Of a stretch of 20,111 nt of DNA, positions 1 through 7,340 are shown piece after piece (position 1 is the stretch's first letter; the number at the start of each line of letters is the position of its first letter). Origin of the DNA: G020354785 sp964534745. GTDB lineage: Bacteria > Bacteroidota > Bacteroidia > Bacteroidales > UBA10428. Below the pieces are notes generated by a model. That model made no database searches. It had not been told where the DNA came from and was given only the letters and a program-made list of their open reading frames with translations. The DNA lies in contig CAZHQW010000057.1 in NCBI GenBank assembly GCA_964534745.1, positions 1 to 20,111 on the forward strand. Reading direction: 5' to 3'. Position numbers and translations under genes: made by a program.

Positions 1-1167
1 GAACCTGACAGGGTCCTCCAGCAGGGCATGCGTGCCTATAAGTATCTGCAGCTGTCCGTTTTGCAGTCCCTCATGTATTATGTCCCTCTTGCTCTTTTTT
101 GTAGAGCCTGTAAGCAGCTTAACATTTATATCCAGTCCCTCCAGGAATGAGGATATAGTTTCGAAGTGCTGTCCGGCTAAGATTTCAGTCGGTGCCATCA
201 GGCATGCCTGGTAACCGTTATCAAGCGCTATAAGCATGCACATGAGGGCAACAAGTGTCTTCCCGCTGCCCACATCACCCTGCAGCAGGCGGTTCATCTG
301 CTCGCCCGAGCCGAGGTCTTTCCTTATTTCCCTTATCACCCTTTTCTGGGCACCCGTGAGTTCAAAATCAAGCTTCTGCCTATAGAAATCATTCAGGTAA
401 TCACCTACCTTAGAAAATACAAAACCCTTGAAAGCTTTTTTTCTTGAGCTTTTAAGCTTCAAAATATTTATCTGGATAAGGAAGAGCTCTTCAAACTTCA
501 GCCTGTATGTGGCCTTTCGTAAAAGATCGTTGTTCCCGGGGAAATGAATATTGAATAATGCTTCACCCAGTGTGAGGAGGTTCAGTCTTTTTACCAGGTA
601 AGCCGGCAGGGTCTCTTCGATTTTGTTGCCAACGCTTATCAGCAGGTTGCTGACAAGCTTGTAGATAGTCTTTGAGTTGACATAGTTATTTTTCAGGTAT
701 TCAGTGGTGTTATATTGTGCCTGGAACTTCGAGTTAACAATGGATTCCTGTTTATCGGGAGCCTCAATTTCGGGGTGGGGGATGGATATTCTCCTGCTGT
801 AAATTGCCGGCCTCCCGAATACTATGTATTCAGTATCTGTCCTGTAGGTTTTTACAACCCAGTTTATTCCCTGGAACCAGACAAGTTCAATAACTCCCGT
901 ATCGTCCTCAAATTCGGCAACCAGCCTCTTTTTCCGGGGGGGGCCCTCTGTGCGGAAAGAAGTGATTTTTCCCTTAATCTGTATAAAGGTTAGCGTTGTA
1001 TCAATTTCATTTATCTTATAAAACTTTGACCTGTCGATGTACTTGTATGGAAAGTAATACAGGAGGTCCCTGAAAGTGAATATATTCAGCTCTTTATTAA
1101 GAAGTTCTGCCCTTTTGGGACCTACACCCTTAAGGTATTTTATGTCCTGCTCTAAAATTTCATTCAT
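1..1167 (-). CDS. recG: ATP-dependent DNA helicase RecG, N-terminal part (runs off left edge)
   Basis: RecG remodels stalled replication forks and Holliday junctions by reversing forks and driving branch migration in the cytoplasm. The frame is open from an ATG at 1167 to base 1 and gives 389 residues of a protein that is normally about 690-700 long. The N-terminal wedge/OB region is present, including a KGVGPKRAELL stretch near residue 13 and the OB-type segment LVAEFEDDTGVIELVWFQG around residues 80-100. Walker A (GDVGSGKT) lies at residues 297-304 and the motif Ia-like APTEI stretch follows. The fragment stops after GTHALLEDPVRF, just before the DEQHRFG helicase box, so the second RecA lobe is outside the window. 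The frame passes through a run of eight C residues (plus-strand bases 936-943) without interruption. It is divergent from the methyltransferase gene. Identity is very secure. Confidence 0.97.
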   Translation of the reverse strand, partial: MNEILEQDIKYLKGVGPKRAELLNKELNIFTFRDLLYYFPYKYIDRSKFYKINEIDTTLTFIQIKGKITSFRTEGPPRKKRLVAEFEDDTGVIELVWFQGINWVVKTYRTDTEYIVFGRPAIYSRRISIPHPEIEAPDKQESIVNSKFQAQYNTTEYLKNNYVNSKTIYKLVSNLLISVGNKIEETLPAYLVKRLNLLTLGEALFNIHFPGNNDLLRKATYRLKFEELFLIQINILKLKSSRKKAFKGFVFSKVGDYLNDFYRQKLDFELTGAQKRVIREIRKDLGSGEQMNRLLQGDVGSGKTLVALMCMLIALDNGYQACLMAPTEILAGQHFETISSFLEGLDINVKLLTGSTKKSKRDIIHEGLQNGQLQILIGTHALLEDPVRF

Positions 1168-1221
1168 TGCCGGCAAGAAGAATAAAGTAAATATCGTAAA
1201 AGATATTTCAAAATTGAAAAC

Positions 1222-1229
1222 TAAATTTG
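1222..1229 (+). promoter_or_regulatory. Candidate Bacteroidota -7 promoter element (TAAATTTG)
   Basis: The octamer TAAATTTG matches the Bacteroidota -7 consensus TAnnTTTG exactly and sits 25 bases before the ATG at 1255, which would give a leader of about 20 bases. No clear TTTG -33 element is seen at the expected distance upstream, so the match rests on the -7 box and its position in the divergent recG/methyltransferase spacer. It would drive the three-gene operon at 1255-3363. Confidence 0.5.
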
Positions 1230-1254
1230 CACATTTAAATGATTTATTTCATTA

Positions 1255-2082
1255 ATGGGTAAAATAAGGTTCATATTAAGATTTCTGAATTATAAGCTGC
1301 TCTCCGGCCATAAATACGGACATGGCATTCATTCGCCTTTTATATTCGAATTCATTACCGGCGTGCTGAATGACAGGTTCAGGTATAAAGAATATGATGA
1401 AGTTGAAAAGATAAGGAGAAAGTTAAGATCTGAAGAGAGGACTATCCTTTACAATGACTACGGAGCAGGTTCCAGGAGAAGCAGGCAGGGGAAAACGATA
1501 ACAGGTTCGGGAAGTAACAAGCCGGGAGTGGTGAAGATTAGAGATATAGCAAGGTATTCGGCTGTTAATAAAAAATTCGGGCAGCTGCTGTTCAGGACAG
1601 TAAGATATTTTAAGCCGGCTACTATCCTTGAACTGGGCACTTCACTGGGCATAAGCACCATGTATATGGCCATGGCAAACAGGGATACCACTATCATTAG
1701 TATTGAAGCGGACAGGAACCTTGCAGAAATTGCAAGGCATAGTGTTTTTAATGCCGGACTGCATAATGTTGAAGTAATAAACGACAGGTTTGAAAATGCG
1801 CTGCCTTCGTTAATTGAGAGACTTGATAACAAATTATTTGTTTTTATAGACGGCAATCATGAAAAAAGCCCTACATTACAATATTTTAAACAGCTTTTAG
1901 TTAAATCAGGCAGCGGCATGATAATGGCAGTTGACGATATCCACTGGTCACCGGGAATGAGTGAGGCGTGGCAGGAGATAAAGTCAGATCACAGGGTGAA
2001 GATTACAATGGACCTCTTCTTTATGGGACTGGTGTTTTTCAACAGGGGCGTTCAGAAACAGAACTTTGTTATCAGGTATTAA
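1255..2082 (+). CDS. Class I SAM-dependent methyltransferase (O-methyltransferase-like)
   Basis: This is predicted to transfer a methyl group from S-adenosylmethionine to an unknown acceptor in the cytoplasm. The Rossmann-fold motif I (ILELGTSLG) is at residues 124-132, followed by an acidic strand end (ISIEAD) that normally contacts the SAM ribose, and later FIDGNHE and AVDDIHW segments like the metal and substrate loops of catechol-type O-methyltransferases. The N-terminus has a GHGIHSPFIFEF segment (residues 22-33), which I recall from a Bacteroidota group of these proteins. A basic, glycine/serine-rich stretch lies around residues 70-90 before the catalytic domain. Length is 275 residues. 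The start follows a -7 promoter-like box, and the next gene begins 14 bases after the stop, so the two are probably co-transcribed. The substrate cannot be told from the sequence. Confidence 0.85.
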   Translation: MGKIRFILRFLNYKLLSGHKYGHGIHSPFIFEFITGVLNDRFRYKEYDEVEKIRRKLRSEERTILYNDYGAGSRRSRQGKTITGSGSNKPGVVKIRDIARYSAVNKKFGQLLFRTVRYFKPATILELGTSLGISTMYMAMANRDTTIISIEADRNLAEIARHSVFNAGLHNVEVINDRFENALPSLIERLDNKLFVFIDGNHEKSPTLQYFKQLLVKSGSGMIMAVDDIHWSPGMSEAWQEIKSDHRVKITMDLFFMGLVFFNRGVQKQNFVIRY

Positions 2083-2096
2083 AAGTCAGCATACTT

Positions 2097-2807
2097 ATGG
2101 ATAATATCATTGAGATCAGGGAAATTGTAAAGAACTATTTTGTAGGTACGCAGATTGTAAGGGCTTTGAGGTCAATAACAGTCGGTATTGGTAAAAACGA
2201 ATACGTGGCAATCATGGGACCGTCGGGCTCGGGGAAGTCAACCCTTATGAATATTATCGGCTGTCTTGATACACCTACATCCGGACAGTACATTCTCAAC
2301 AATAAAGATGTGAGCAAGCTGGCAGACAGCCATCTGGCGGAGATAAGGAACAGTGAAATAGGATTTGTATTTCAGACTTTTAATTTACTTCCCCGCTATA
2401 CGGCACTTGAGAATGTCATGCTGCCCCTCATATATGCAGGCATGTCGAGGCATGAAAGAAAAAACAGGGCATCGGAAGTGCTTGATAGTGTAGGATTGGG
2501 AGACAGGATAACCCACAGGCCCAATGAGCTGTCAGGAGGACAGAAACAAAGGGTCGCCGTAGCCCGGGCGCTGGTGAACCATCCCTCGATAATCCTTGCA
2601 GATGAGCCCACAGGAAACCTTGATTCAAAGACATCGGTTGATATAATGGGACTTTTTGATGAGATACATGAAAGGGGCAATACAGTCATCGTTGTAACTC
2701 ATGAGGAAGATATTGCAAAACATGCCAAAAGGATAATACGCCTTATTGACGGCAAGATTGAATCTGACACAATAAACAGACATATTAAATCAACAACAAA
2801 AAAATAA
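2097..2807 (+). CDS. ABC transporter ATP-binding protein, LolD/MacB type
   Basis: This is the nucleotide-binding subunit of a type VII (MacB/LolCDE/FtsE-like) ABC system, which couples ATP hydrolysis to periplasmic work such as lipoprotein release or efflux. I chose the ATG at 2097 (236 residues, the family length); the frame is open further upstream to 1968 but that part overlaps the methyltransferase and has no homologous character. All motifs are present: Walker A GPSGSGKST at residues 41-49, Q-loop in GFVFQTFNLLPRYTALENV, signature LSGGQKQRVAVARAL from residue 145, Walker B ILADEPTGNLD with the catalytic pair D169/E170, and the H-loop histidine H202. No permease gene is next to it, so the partner must be encoded elsewhere. 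The adenosyltransferase gene starts one base after its stop. Family assignment is secure; the transported substrate is not known. Confidence 0.93.
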   Translation: MDNIIEIREIVKNYFVGTQIVRALRSITVGIGKNEYVAIMGPSGSGKSTLMNIIGCLDTPTSGQYILNNKDVSKLADSHLAEIRNSEIGFVFQTFNLLPRYTALENVMLPLIYAGMSRHERKNRASEVLDSVGLGDRITHRPNELSGGQKQRVAVARALVNHPSIILADEPTGNLDSKTSVDIMGLFDEIHERGNTVIVVTHEEDIAKHAKRIIRLIDGKIESDTINRHIKSTTKK

Positions 2808-2808
2808 T

Positions 2809-3363
2809 ATGAACACAAAAATATACTCAAAAACCGGTGATAAGGGGATGACATCACTTAGGGGCGGTACAAGGGTGCCTAAGAATCATAAAAGAATTGA
2901 GGTCAATGGAAACGTTGATGAGTTGATTTCGTATATGGGATTGATCAGGAGCCAGGATATAAGGGAACGGGACAAGCAAATGATTCTAAAGATACAGGAC
3001 AGGCTAATGACTTATGCAGCATTAATAGCAACTGACAGTGAAACCATGGCAGCAGATTACCCTGTGCTGAATGAAGAAGACGTAAATATGCTGGAGGAGG
3101 AGATTGACAGTATGGTAAAAAATCTGCCGCGCCTGCAGAACTTCATTCTGCCGGGGGGCCATACAGCTGTATCATTTATTCATGTTGCACGGACAGTATG
3201 CCGGAGGGCCGAGAGAAAGATTGTCGAGCTTTCTTCCCGGGAGCCGGTTCCTGAATTTATAATAAAATATTTTAACCGGCTATCGGACTATTTGTTTGTG
3301 CTGGCGCGGAAGACAGCATTTAATTTAAAGGTAAAAGAAATTCAGTGGACTACTAAGTTGTAA
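2809..3363 (+). CDS. Corrinoid (cob(I)alamin) adenosyltransferase, PduO type
   Basis: The enzyme transfers the 5'-deoxyadenosyl group of ATP to cob(I)alamin, producing adenosylcobalamin, the cofactor of methylmalonyl-CoA mutase and similar enzymes. The 184-residue length fits single-domain PduO proteins. The N-terminal ATP-binding segment reads YSKTGDKGMTSL with GG and TRVPK following (residues 6-25), then the RIEVNGNVDEL segment (29-39). Further conserved pieces are FILPGG (112-117), the ARTVCRRAER helix (127-136) and FNRLSDYLFVLAR (155-167). The gene starts one base after the ABC ATPase stop, indicating co-transcription and probably translational coupling. No other cobalamin gene or B12-dependent enzyme is nearby, and no cobalamin riboswitch is evident upstream of the operon. 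The function is assigned from strong motif conservation. Confidence 0.95.
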   Translation: MNTKIYSKTGDKGMTSLRGGTRVPKNHKRIEVNGNVDELISYMGLIRSQDIRERDKQMILKIQDRLMTYAALIATDSETMAADYPVLNEEDVNMLEEEIDSMVKNLPRLQNFILPGGHTAVSFIHVARTVCRRAERKIVELSSREPVPEFIIKYFNRLSDYLFVLARKTAFNLKVKEIQWTTKL

Positions 3364-3389
3364 TTCACAATAAAATTTTTATATTTTTG
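3358..3389 (+). promoter_or_regulatory. Candidate Bacteroidota promoter for the DUF2795 gene
   Basis: TATTTTTG at 3382-3389 matches the TAnnTTTG -7 consensus, and a TTG at 3358-3360 lies 21 bases upstream as a partial -33 element. The -33 part overlaps the end of the adenosyltransferase gene. Transcription would start near 3396, leaving a leader of about 30 bases before the ATG at 3428. Confidence 0.6.
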
Positions 3390-3427
3390 CACCTTTTTAA
3401 AGAAAGAATACTTTAATTTCAATAATA

Positions 3428-3649
3428 ATGTACTGGACATTAGAACTAGCTTCGAAACTGGAAGATGCGCCGTGGCCAGCCACTAAGGATGAACTTATCG
3501 ATTTTGCCATTCGCTCTGGCGCTCCTCTTGAAGTTATTGAAAATTTGCAGGAAATTGAAGATGAAGGTGAAATTTATGAAAGTATTGAAGATATATGGCC
3601 TGACTATCCGAGCAAGGATGATTTCTTTTTCAACGAGGATGAGTATTAG
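3428..3649 (+). CDS. Small acidic DUF2795-family protein
   Basis: This is a 73-residue protein of unknown function belonging to the small Bacteroidota family annotated as DUF2795. It is very acidic: I count 22 Asp/Glu against 4 Lys/Arg. Conserved-looking segments are MYWTLELASKLEDAPWPATK at the start, a DELIDFAIRSGAPLEVIENL core and a C-terminal FFFNEDEY tail. There is no signal peptide or membrane segment, so a cytoplasmic location is expected. It has its own promoter-like element and no gene downstream on the same strand. Its stop codon overlaps the stop of the convergent ostA-like gene by four bases. The family is recognised with good confidence from memory; no biochemical role can be inferred from the sequence. 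Confidence 0.9.
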   Translation: MYWTLELASKLEDAPWPATKDELIDFAIRSGAPLEVIENLQEIEDEGEIYESIEDIWPDYPSKDDFFFNEDEY

Positions 3650-5142
3650 AAAATATCTTCTTTATTTGCAGGCCTGTACTTTTCCAGCCAGACAAAATCT
3701 TTTAACCTGAGTTCATTTTGTGGTGCCTTATCCAGGGGGTATAATGTTGCATCGGGTTTGGTATAGAAGATGATCTCCTGTACCTTGTTCCCCTTCAGGA
3801 AAATTACAAGATCCGAGCTTTCGGCCTTGTTAACTCCTATAACCTCGTTTTTATCCTTCGGATAATATATTGTCTGTCCGTTACCGTTTACATTCACCCT
3901 GTACAGCTCATTGTCCTTAAAGTAGCATACCATATCCTTGCCCTTGATCTGGTTAAATTTAACCGTATCCTCCTGGCTTATTATGAATGCCAGTTTTATT
4001 AGATGCAACTGGTCAATTTTATTATTCTTTGTCCTTATCTCTATGTATTCCGATGTTAACTGGTTTTCATCAGACCATAATACAGGCTCATAATATAACC
4101 TGATAATAGAATCGGAGAACGAGTATGACATAGAGTCACATTTGCCCTGCAGGTTTGTTTTAAACATTTTCACACCATAGAAGCCCTTTACTATTTTATA
4201 CCCGCTTGTGTCAACTTCGGAGGTCAGGGTATCGGCATGAATATAAATGGAATCGGTATCCGTAATCTGTATTAATTCAGCCCTGTCCGTTATCATGGCA
4301 TCTTCCGCAGACTGGTTATAGGTTGCAAAGTTGCCTTTTAGTATTATCTTTTGCTCGGTATCGACAAGCTCAACATTACAATATGCCTCACCATAACCGC
4401 TTTCCCTTTCATAATAAAGGCTGTCGCCTTTTATTGTCTGCCTGGGATTTTGCAGTCGTGCATTATCCTTCAGCAAGGAGATGTTGGTCTCAGTATTGTA
4501 CCATCCGTCCTCACAGTAAATGTAGTTACTGTCACTTATTATTTCTGTAGGTCCCAGAAAATAAGCAATATTGCTGATCGTATTATATTTTAATGTGTCG
4601 GAATAGATGTTGTAATCCGGATTTTTTATAATAACGGTATCTTTAAAAAAATACATCTTGCTGTTTGAATAATAATATCCTTCCCAGCTGGTCAATTCAT
4701 TCTGCCCGTTTATAATATCAGCACCCGTCGTATAATAACCGACATTGGTTTTCAAATTAAAATCGAGAGCATCAGTTAAAAGGTTAGTTTCTTTGCTTAC
4801 CAGCTTCACATTTTTCCTGACCCTGGCCTTTCTTGTATTGCCGTCGTAGTAGAGCACATCACCGTATAAGTGGAGGCTGTCACCCTGGTTAATATAGACA
4901 TTGTTAAAAGCGTCGAGTGAATTGGTGGTTGAGTAGAAATATGCGCTGTCACAGTACATTACAGCCCCCTCATGCCTGAAAACAACATTTCCCAGCAGCC
5001 TGTATGCCCCGTCTGCCAGGTTTTTGTCAAACTCCATATTGTCAGCATCATGATTTATTTTATGCGTTTGCTGTGAAAAAGATAAAGTAAGGCAGGCCCC
5101 CAGCAAGAATAGAGCCAGTACGGTTACTTTAGGCACACTCAT
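3646..5142 (-). CDS. OstA/LptA-like periplasmic protein, probable LPS transport
   Basis: The 498-residue product resembles the OstA-like N-terminal domain proteins of Bacteroidota, relatives of LptA and the LptD N-terminus, which form beta-jellyroll bridges carrying lipopolysaccharide across the periplasm. An N-terminal signal is clear (Lys5, then a hydrophobic run to about residue 16). Cleavage could be after SFS near residue 23, or at a lipobox-like LGAC ending at Cys17. The mature part is a long series of short beta-type repeats containing YCDSAYFY, LYGDVLYYDGNTRKA, IYSDTLKYN and GDSLYYERES, as expected for stacked jellyroll strands. No C-terminal LptD barrel is seen, so it is not LptD itself. 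It lies six bases behind surA in the same operon, a setting that fits envelope assembly. Function is inferred from family and context. Confidence 0.85.
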   Translation of the reverse strand: MSVPKVTVLALFLLGACLTLSFSQQTHKINHDADNMEFDKNLADGAYRLLGNVVFRHEGAVMYCDSAYFYSTTNSLDAFNNVYINQGDSLHLYGDVLYYDGNTRKARVRKNVKLVSKETNLLTDALDFNLKTNVGYYTTGADIINGQNELTSWEGYYYSNSKMYFFKDTVIIKNPDYNIYSDTLKYNTISNIAYFLGPTEIISDSNYIYCEDGWYNTETNISLLKDNARLQNPRQTIKGDSLYYERESGYGEAYCNVELVDTEQKIILKGNFATYNQSAEDAMITDRAELIQITDTDSIYIHADTLTSEVDTSGYKIVKGFYGVKMFKTNLQGKCDSMSYSFSDSIIRLYYEPVLWSDENQLTSEYIEIRTKNNKIDQLHLIKLAFIISQEDTVKFNQIKGKDMVCYFKDNELYRVNVNGNGQTIYYPKDKNEVIGVNKAESSDLVIFLKGNKVQEIIFYTKPDATLYPLDKAPQNELRLKDFVWLEKYRPANKEDIF

Positions 5143-5148
5143 GGTTAC

Positions 5149-6489
5149 TTATTTAAGCCATCCGCTTATTCTGAATTTGCAGTTTATATAATCATCATCC
5201 AGCCTTATATATGTATTTTCGATTTTTTCTTTTATCCATTCATCGACGATCTCACTTTGCTTACTGTACATCGCCATCTGTTTCAGCAGACTGTAATCCT
5301 CCTTCAGGTTGGCAACATGCGGATTGGTGCGGCTTTTCAATATAACGGTCTTAAAAATTAATTTACCATGTTTGTCTGCTGACTCATATGGATCTGATAT
5401 TTCACCTACATCCAGATTTTTTATCACAAGGTAATCCCTCGTATCAAAGTCATCGAGCTCAAACTTCGAATTGCCAGTCATCTCGTTAATAACCTGTCCG
5501 CCATTCATCCTTGTATCTTCATCCCCGGAAAAGCGCACTGCCGCCTGGCTGAATGTCATCGAGTCAAGCCTGATGAGTCTTATAATACTATCCAGCTTCG
5601 ATCGTGCCTGTTCTTTTGATTCAATGGAAATATCAGGTTTCATAAGTATGTGTCGCGTATGTATCCTGTCCTCTGTTCTGTCTATTAACTCGATAATATG
5701 ATAGCCGAATGCAGATTTTACGATCTTGGATACCGCCCCCTTCTTAAGTGCGAATGCTGCCTTGGCATATTCCGGATCGAGGTCGGCCTTATTTGCCCAT
5801 CCTATATCGCCTCCCTTTGATGCTGAACCGTCTTCTGAATAAAGCACCGCCAGCGTCGAAAATTTTTCCCCGTTGATTATTCTTTCCCTGAGATTCAGCA
5901 GCTTTTCCCTGACATCATAAACGGCATCTTCGCTTGTTGAGGGATATACTACTATCTGGCTAATCTCTATCTCTGAATTTACGAAGGGTATACTGTCTTT
6001 TGAAAGGCTCCTGTAATAACTCTTAACTTCAGAGGGTGTTACCGAAATGCTGCCTATTATTTCTGACCTCATCCTCTCTATCAGTATTTGTTCCCTGATA
6101 GCATCCCTGAGGTCTTCCTTTATTTCGAGAATGGATTTGTTGAAGTACTTGATGAGGTTCTCTTCAGAGCCAACCTGGTTTATAAAGAATTTTAACCTCT
6201 GGTCAAGCTGCATTTCTGTTTCAGCATCAGTAACTTCAATACTGTCTATTTCAGCCTGATTTAACAGCAGCTTCTGGGAAAGGAACTCTTCAAAAATCTG
6301 GCACCGCAAATCATCCGTAGGAATTATGCCCTGGATTTTCAATTGCTCGTACTGCTTCTCAATATCTGAAACCATCACCTTTTTATCACCAACAACCGCT
6401 ACTATCTCATCAATAATCTTTTGCTGGCATATTAAATCGGTTTGCTGTATAAAAAGAAGAATAAGAAATAATGGCAATATTCTGGTCAT
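5149..6489 (-). CDS. surA: SurA-like periplasmic chaperone / peptidyl-prolyl isomerase with two parvulin domains
   Basis: SurA-type proteins hold unfolded outer-membrane proteins in the periplasm and hand them to the BAM complex; parvulin domains catalyse cis-trans isomerisation of prolyl bonds. The 446-residue length and layout match SurA: a signal peptide over residues 1-21, a SurA N-terminal domain (IVAVVGDKKVMVSDIEKQ and the following helices, about 24-165), parvulin domain 1 at about 172-272 (ISQIVVYP, YSEDGSASKGGDIGW, FGYHIIEL) and parvulin domain 2 at about 276-385 (TRHILMKP, FSGDEDTRMNGG), then a C-terminal helix. The second domain lacks the usual FGYHI element, so it may be less active. 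The gene starts eight bases after the upstream lipoprotein gene and ends six bases before ostA. Confidence 0.9.
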   Translation of the reverse strand: MTRILPLFLILLFIQQTDLICQQKIIDEIVAVVGDKKVMVSDIEKQYEQLKIQGIIPTDDLRCQIFEEFLSQKLLLNQAEIDSIEVTDAETEMQLDQRLKFFINQVGSEENLIKYFNKSILEIKEDLRDAIREQILIERMRSEIIGSISVTPSEVKSYYRSLSKDSIPFVNSEIEISQIVVYPSTSEDAVYDVREKLLNLRERIINGEKFSTLAVLYSEDGSASKGGDIGWANKADLDPEYAKAAFALKKGAVSKIVKSAFGYHIIELIDRTEDRIHTRHILMKPDISIESKEQARSKLDSIIRLIRLDSMTFSQAAVRFSGDEDTRMNGGQVINEMTGNSKFELDDFDTRDYLVIKNLDVGEISDPYESADKHGKLIFKTVILKSRTNPHVANLKEDYSLLKQMAMYSKQSEIVDEWIKEKIENTYIRLDDDYINCKFRISGWLK

Positions 6490-6497
6490 AACAACTA

Positions 6498-7340
6498 TTA
6501 GTAGATGGTGAAATTATTTCTATTCAGGGCATCATTGTAAATCTCTGACTCAAGTTCTTTTATCAGGCTTATTCTACGCTTGTTGAAAATGATGTTCCTT
6601 ATATTCTCCCTTACAAGTTCAAGCGGTGTTACTGTACCTACCAGCCTGTAGTCCTTTACATTTACAAAAAAATAATTTGTGGAGTCCTTGGCCTCTATAT
6701 ATTTTCTGTATTTAAGATACTGTTCAGGATTTTCTATTTTAAAGGGCAGGATTTTTTCAATTTCCGAGAAATATATCCAGCTGTCATTGAAATAATCATA
6801 TTTCGTTGCATATTGGTAGCAATAGTCTTCAAGATTTTTTATATTCTCTTCATTTTCTAACCTGTACCATCTCCTGACTTTCCATATGTCCGGCGATGTT
6901 CTTGGGACCTGGACAAACAGTGCCTTTACCAGGTTGTCATTAAGCATAAAATTTGAAGAGTTTTCATTATAGTAATTCAGGATCTCATTCTGGCTAACCA
7001 TGGTGTCCAGTTTCTGCTTTATGAGACTCTGTTCGTATTTGAATATTAACAATGAAGTCCGGTAGTTCTCAATCTGTTTGTCAACATTCTTCTCTTCCTC
7101 TGTAAGATTCATTTCTGCCTTGTACAGCAACAGCTGTTGTTTGATCCATTTATCTGTGAAATCCCTTACAAGTATTACACTATCTGCCTTGGAGATGTTT
7201 GAAGGCACAATATCCTGGAGATCGCCTGAATATAAATATTTATCGTACACCCTTGCTATCGGTTCCTGTCCCTTTTTATTCTTTATGCCGGAACATTGAA
7301 CGAGCAATAAAACAAGAAATAGTATTATTGAATGTCTCAT
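6498..7340 (-). CDS. Predicted lipoprotein with SurA-N-like helical region, no parvulin domain
   Basis: This 280-residue protein starts with a lipoprotein-type signal, a hydrophobic run ending in LLLVQC with the acylated residue predicted at Cys16. The residues behind it (SGIKNKKGQ) lack the acidic surface-export signal described in Bacteroides and Capnocytophaga, so it probably faces the periplasm. Residues 28-115 (ARVYDKYLYSGDLQDIVPS and the following helices with DKWIKQQLLLYKAEM) resemble the N-terminal region of PpiC/SurA proteins. The later half contains none of the parvulin landmarks (HIL, GGxLGW, FGYHII) found in its two neighbours. The start ATG overlaps the stop of the upstream gene as ATGA, implying translational coupling. 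It is probably a diverged chaperone-like partner of the adjacent isomerases; no activity can be assigned. Confidence 0.8.
   Translation of the reverse strand: MRHSIILFLVLLLVQCSGIKNKKGQEPIARVYDKYLYSGDLQDIVPSNISKADSVILVRDFTDKWIKQQLLLYKAEMNLTEEEKNVDKQIENYRTSLLIFKYEQSLIKQKLDTMVSQNEILNYYNENSSNFMLNDNLVKALFVQVPRTSPDIWKVRRWYRLENEENIKNLEDYCYQYATKYDYFNDSWIYFSEIEKILPFKIENPEQYLKYRKYIEAKDSTNYFFVNVKDYRLVGTVTPLELVRENIRNIIFNKRRISLIKELESEIYNDALNRNNFTIY

Noticed and set aside
715..993. Plus-strand open frame of 92 codons inside recG
   Set aside because: It is antisense to well-conserved RecG wedge-domain coding sequence and has no recognisable domain or promoter.
1968..2096. Upstream extension of the ABC ATPase reading frame to an ATG at 1968
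   Set aside because: It overlaps the methyltransferase gene, adds 43 residues with no similarity to ABC proteins, and the ATG at 2097 gives the standard family start and length.
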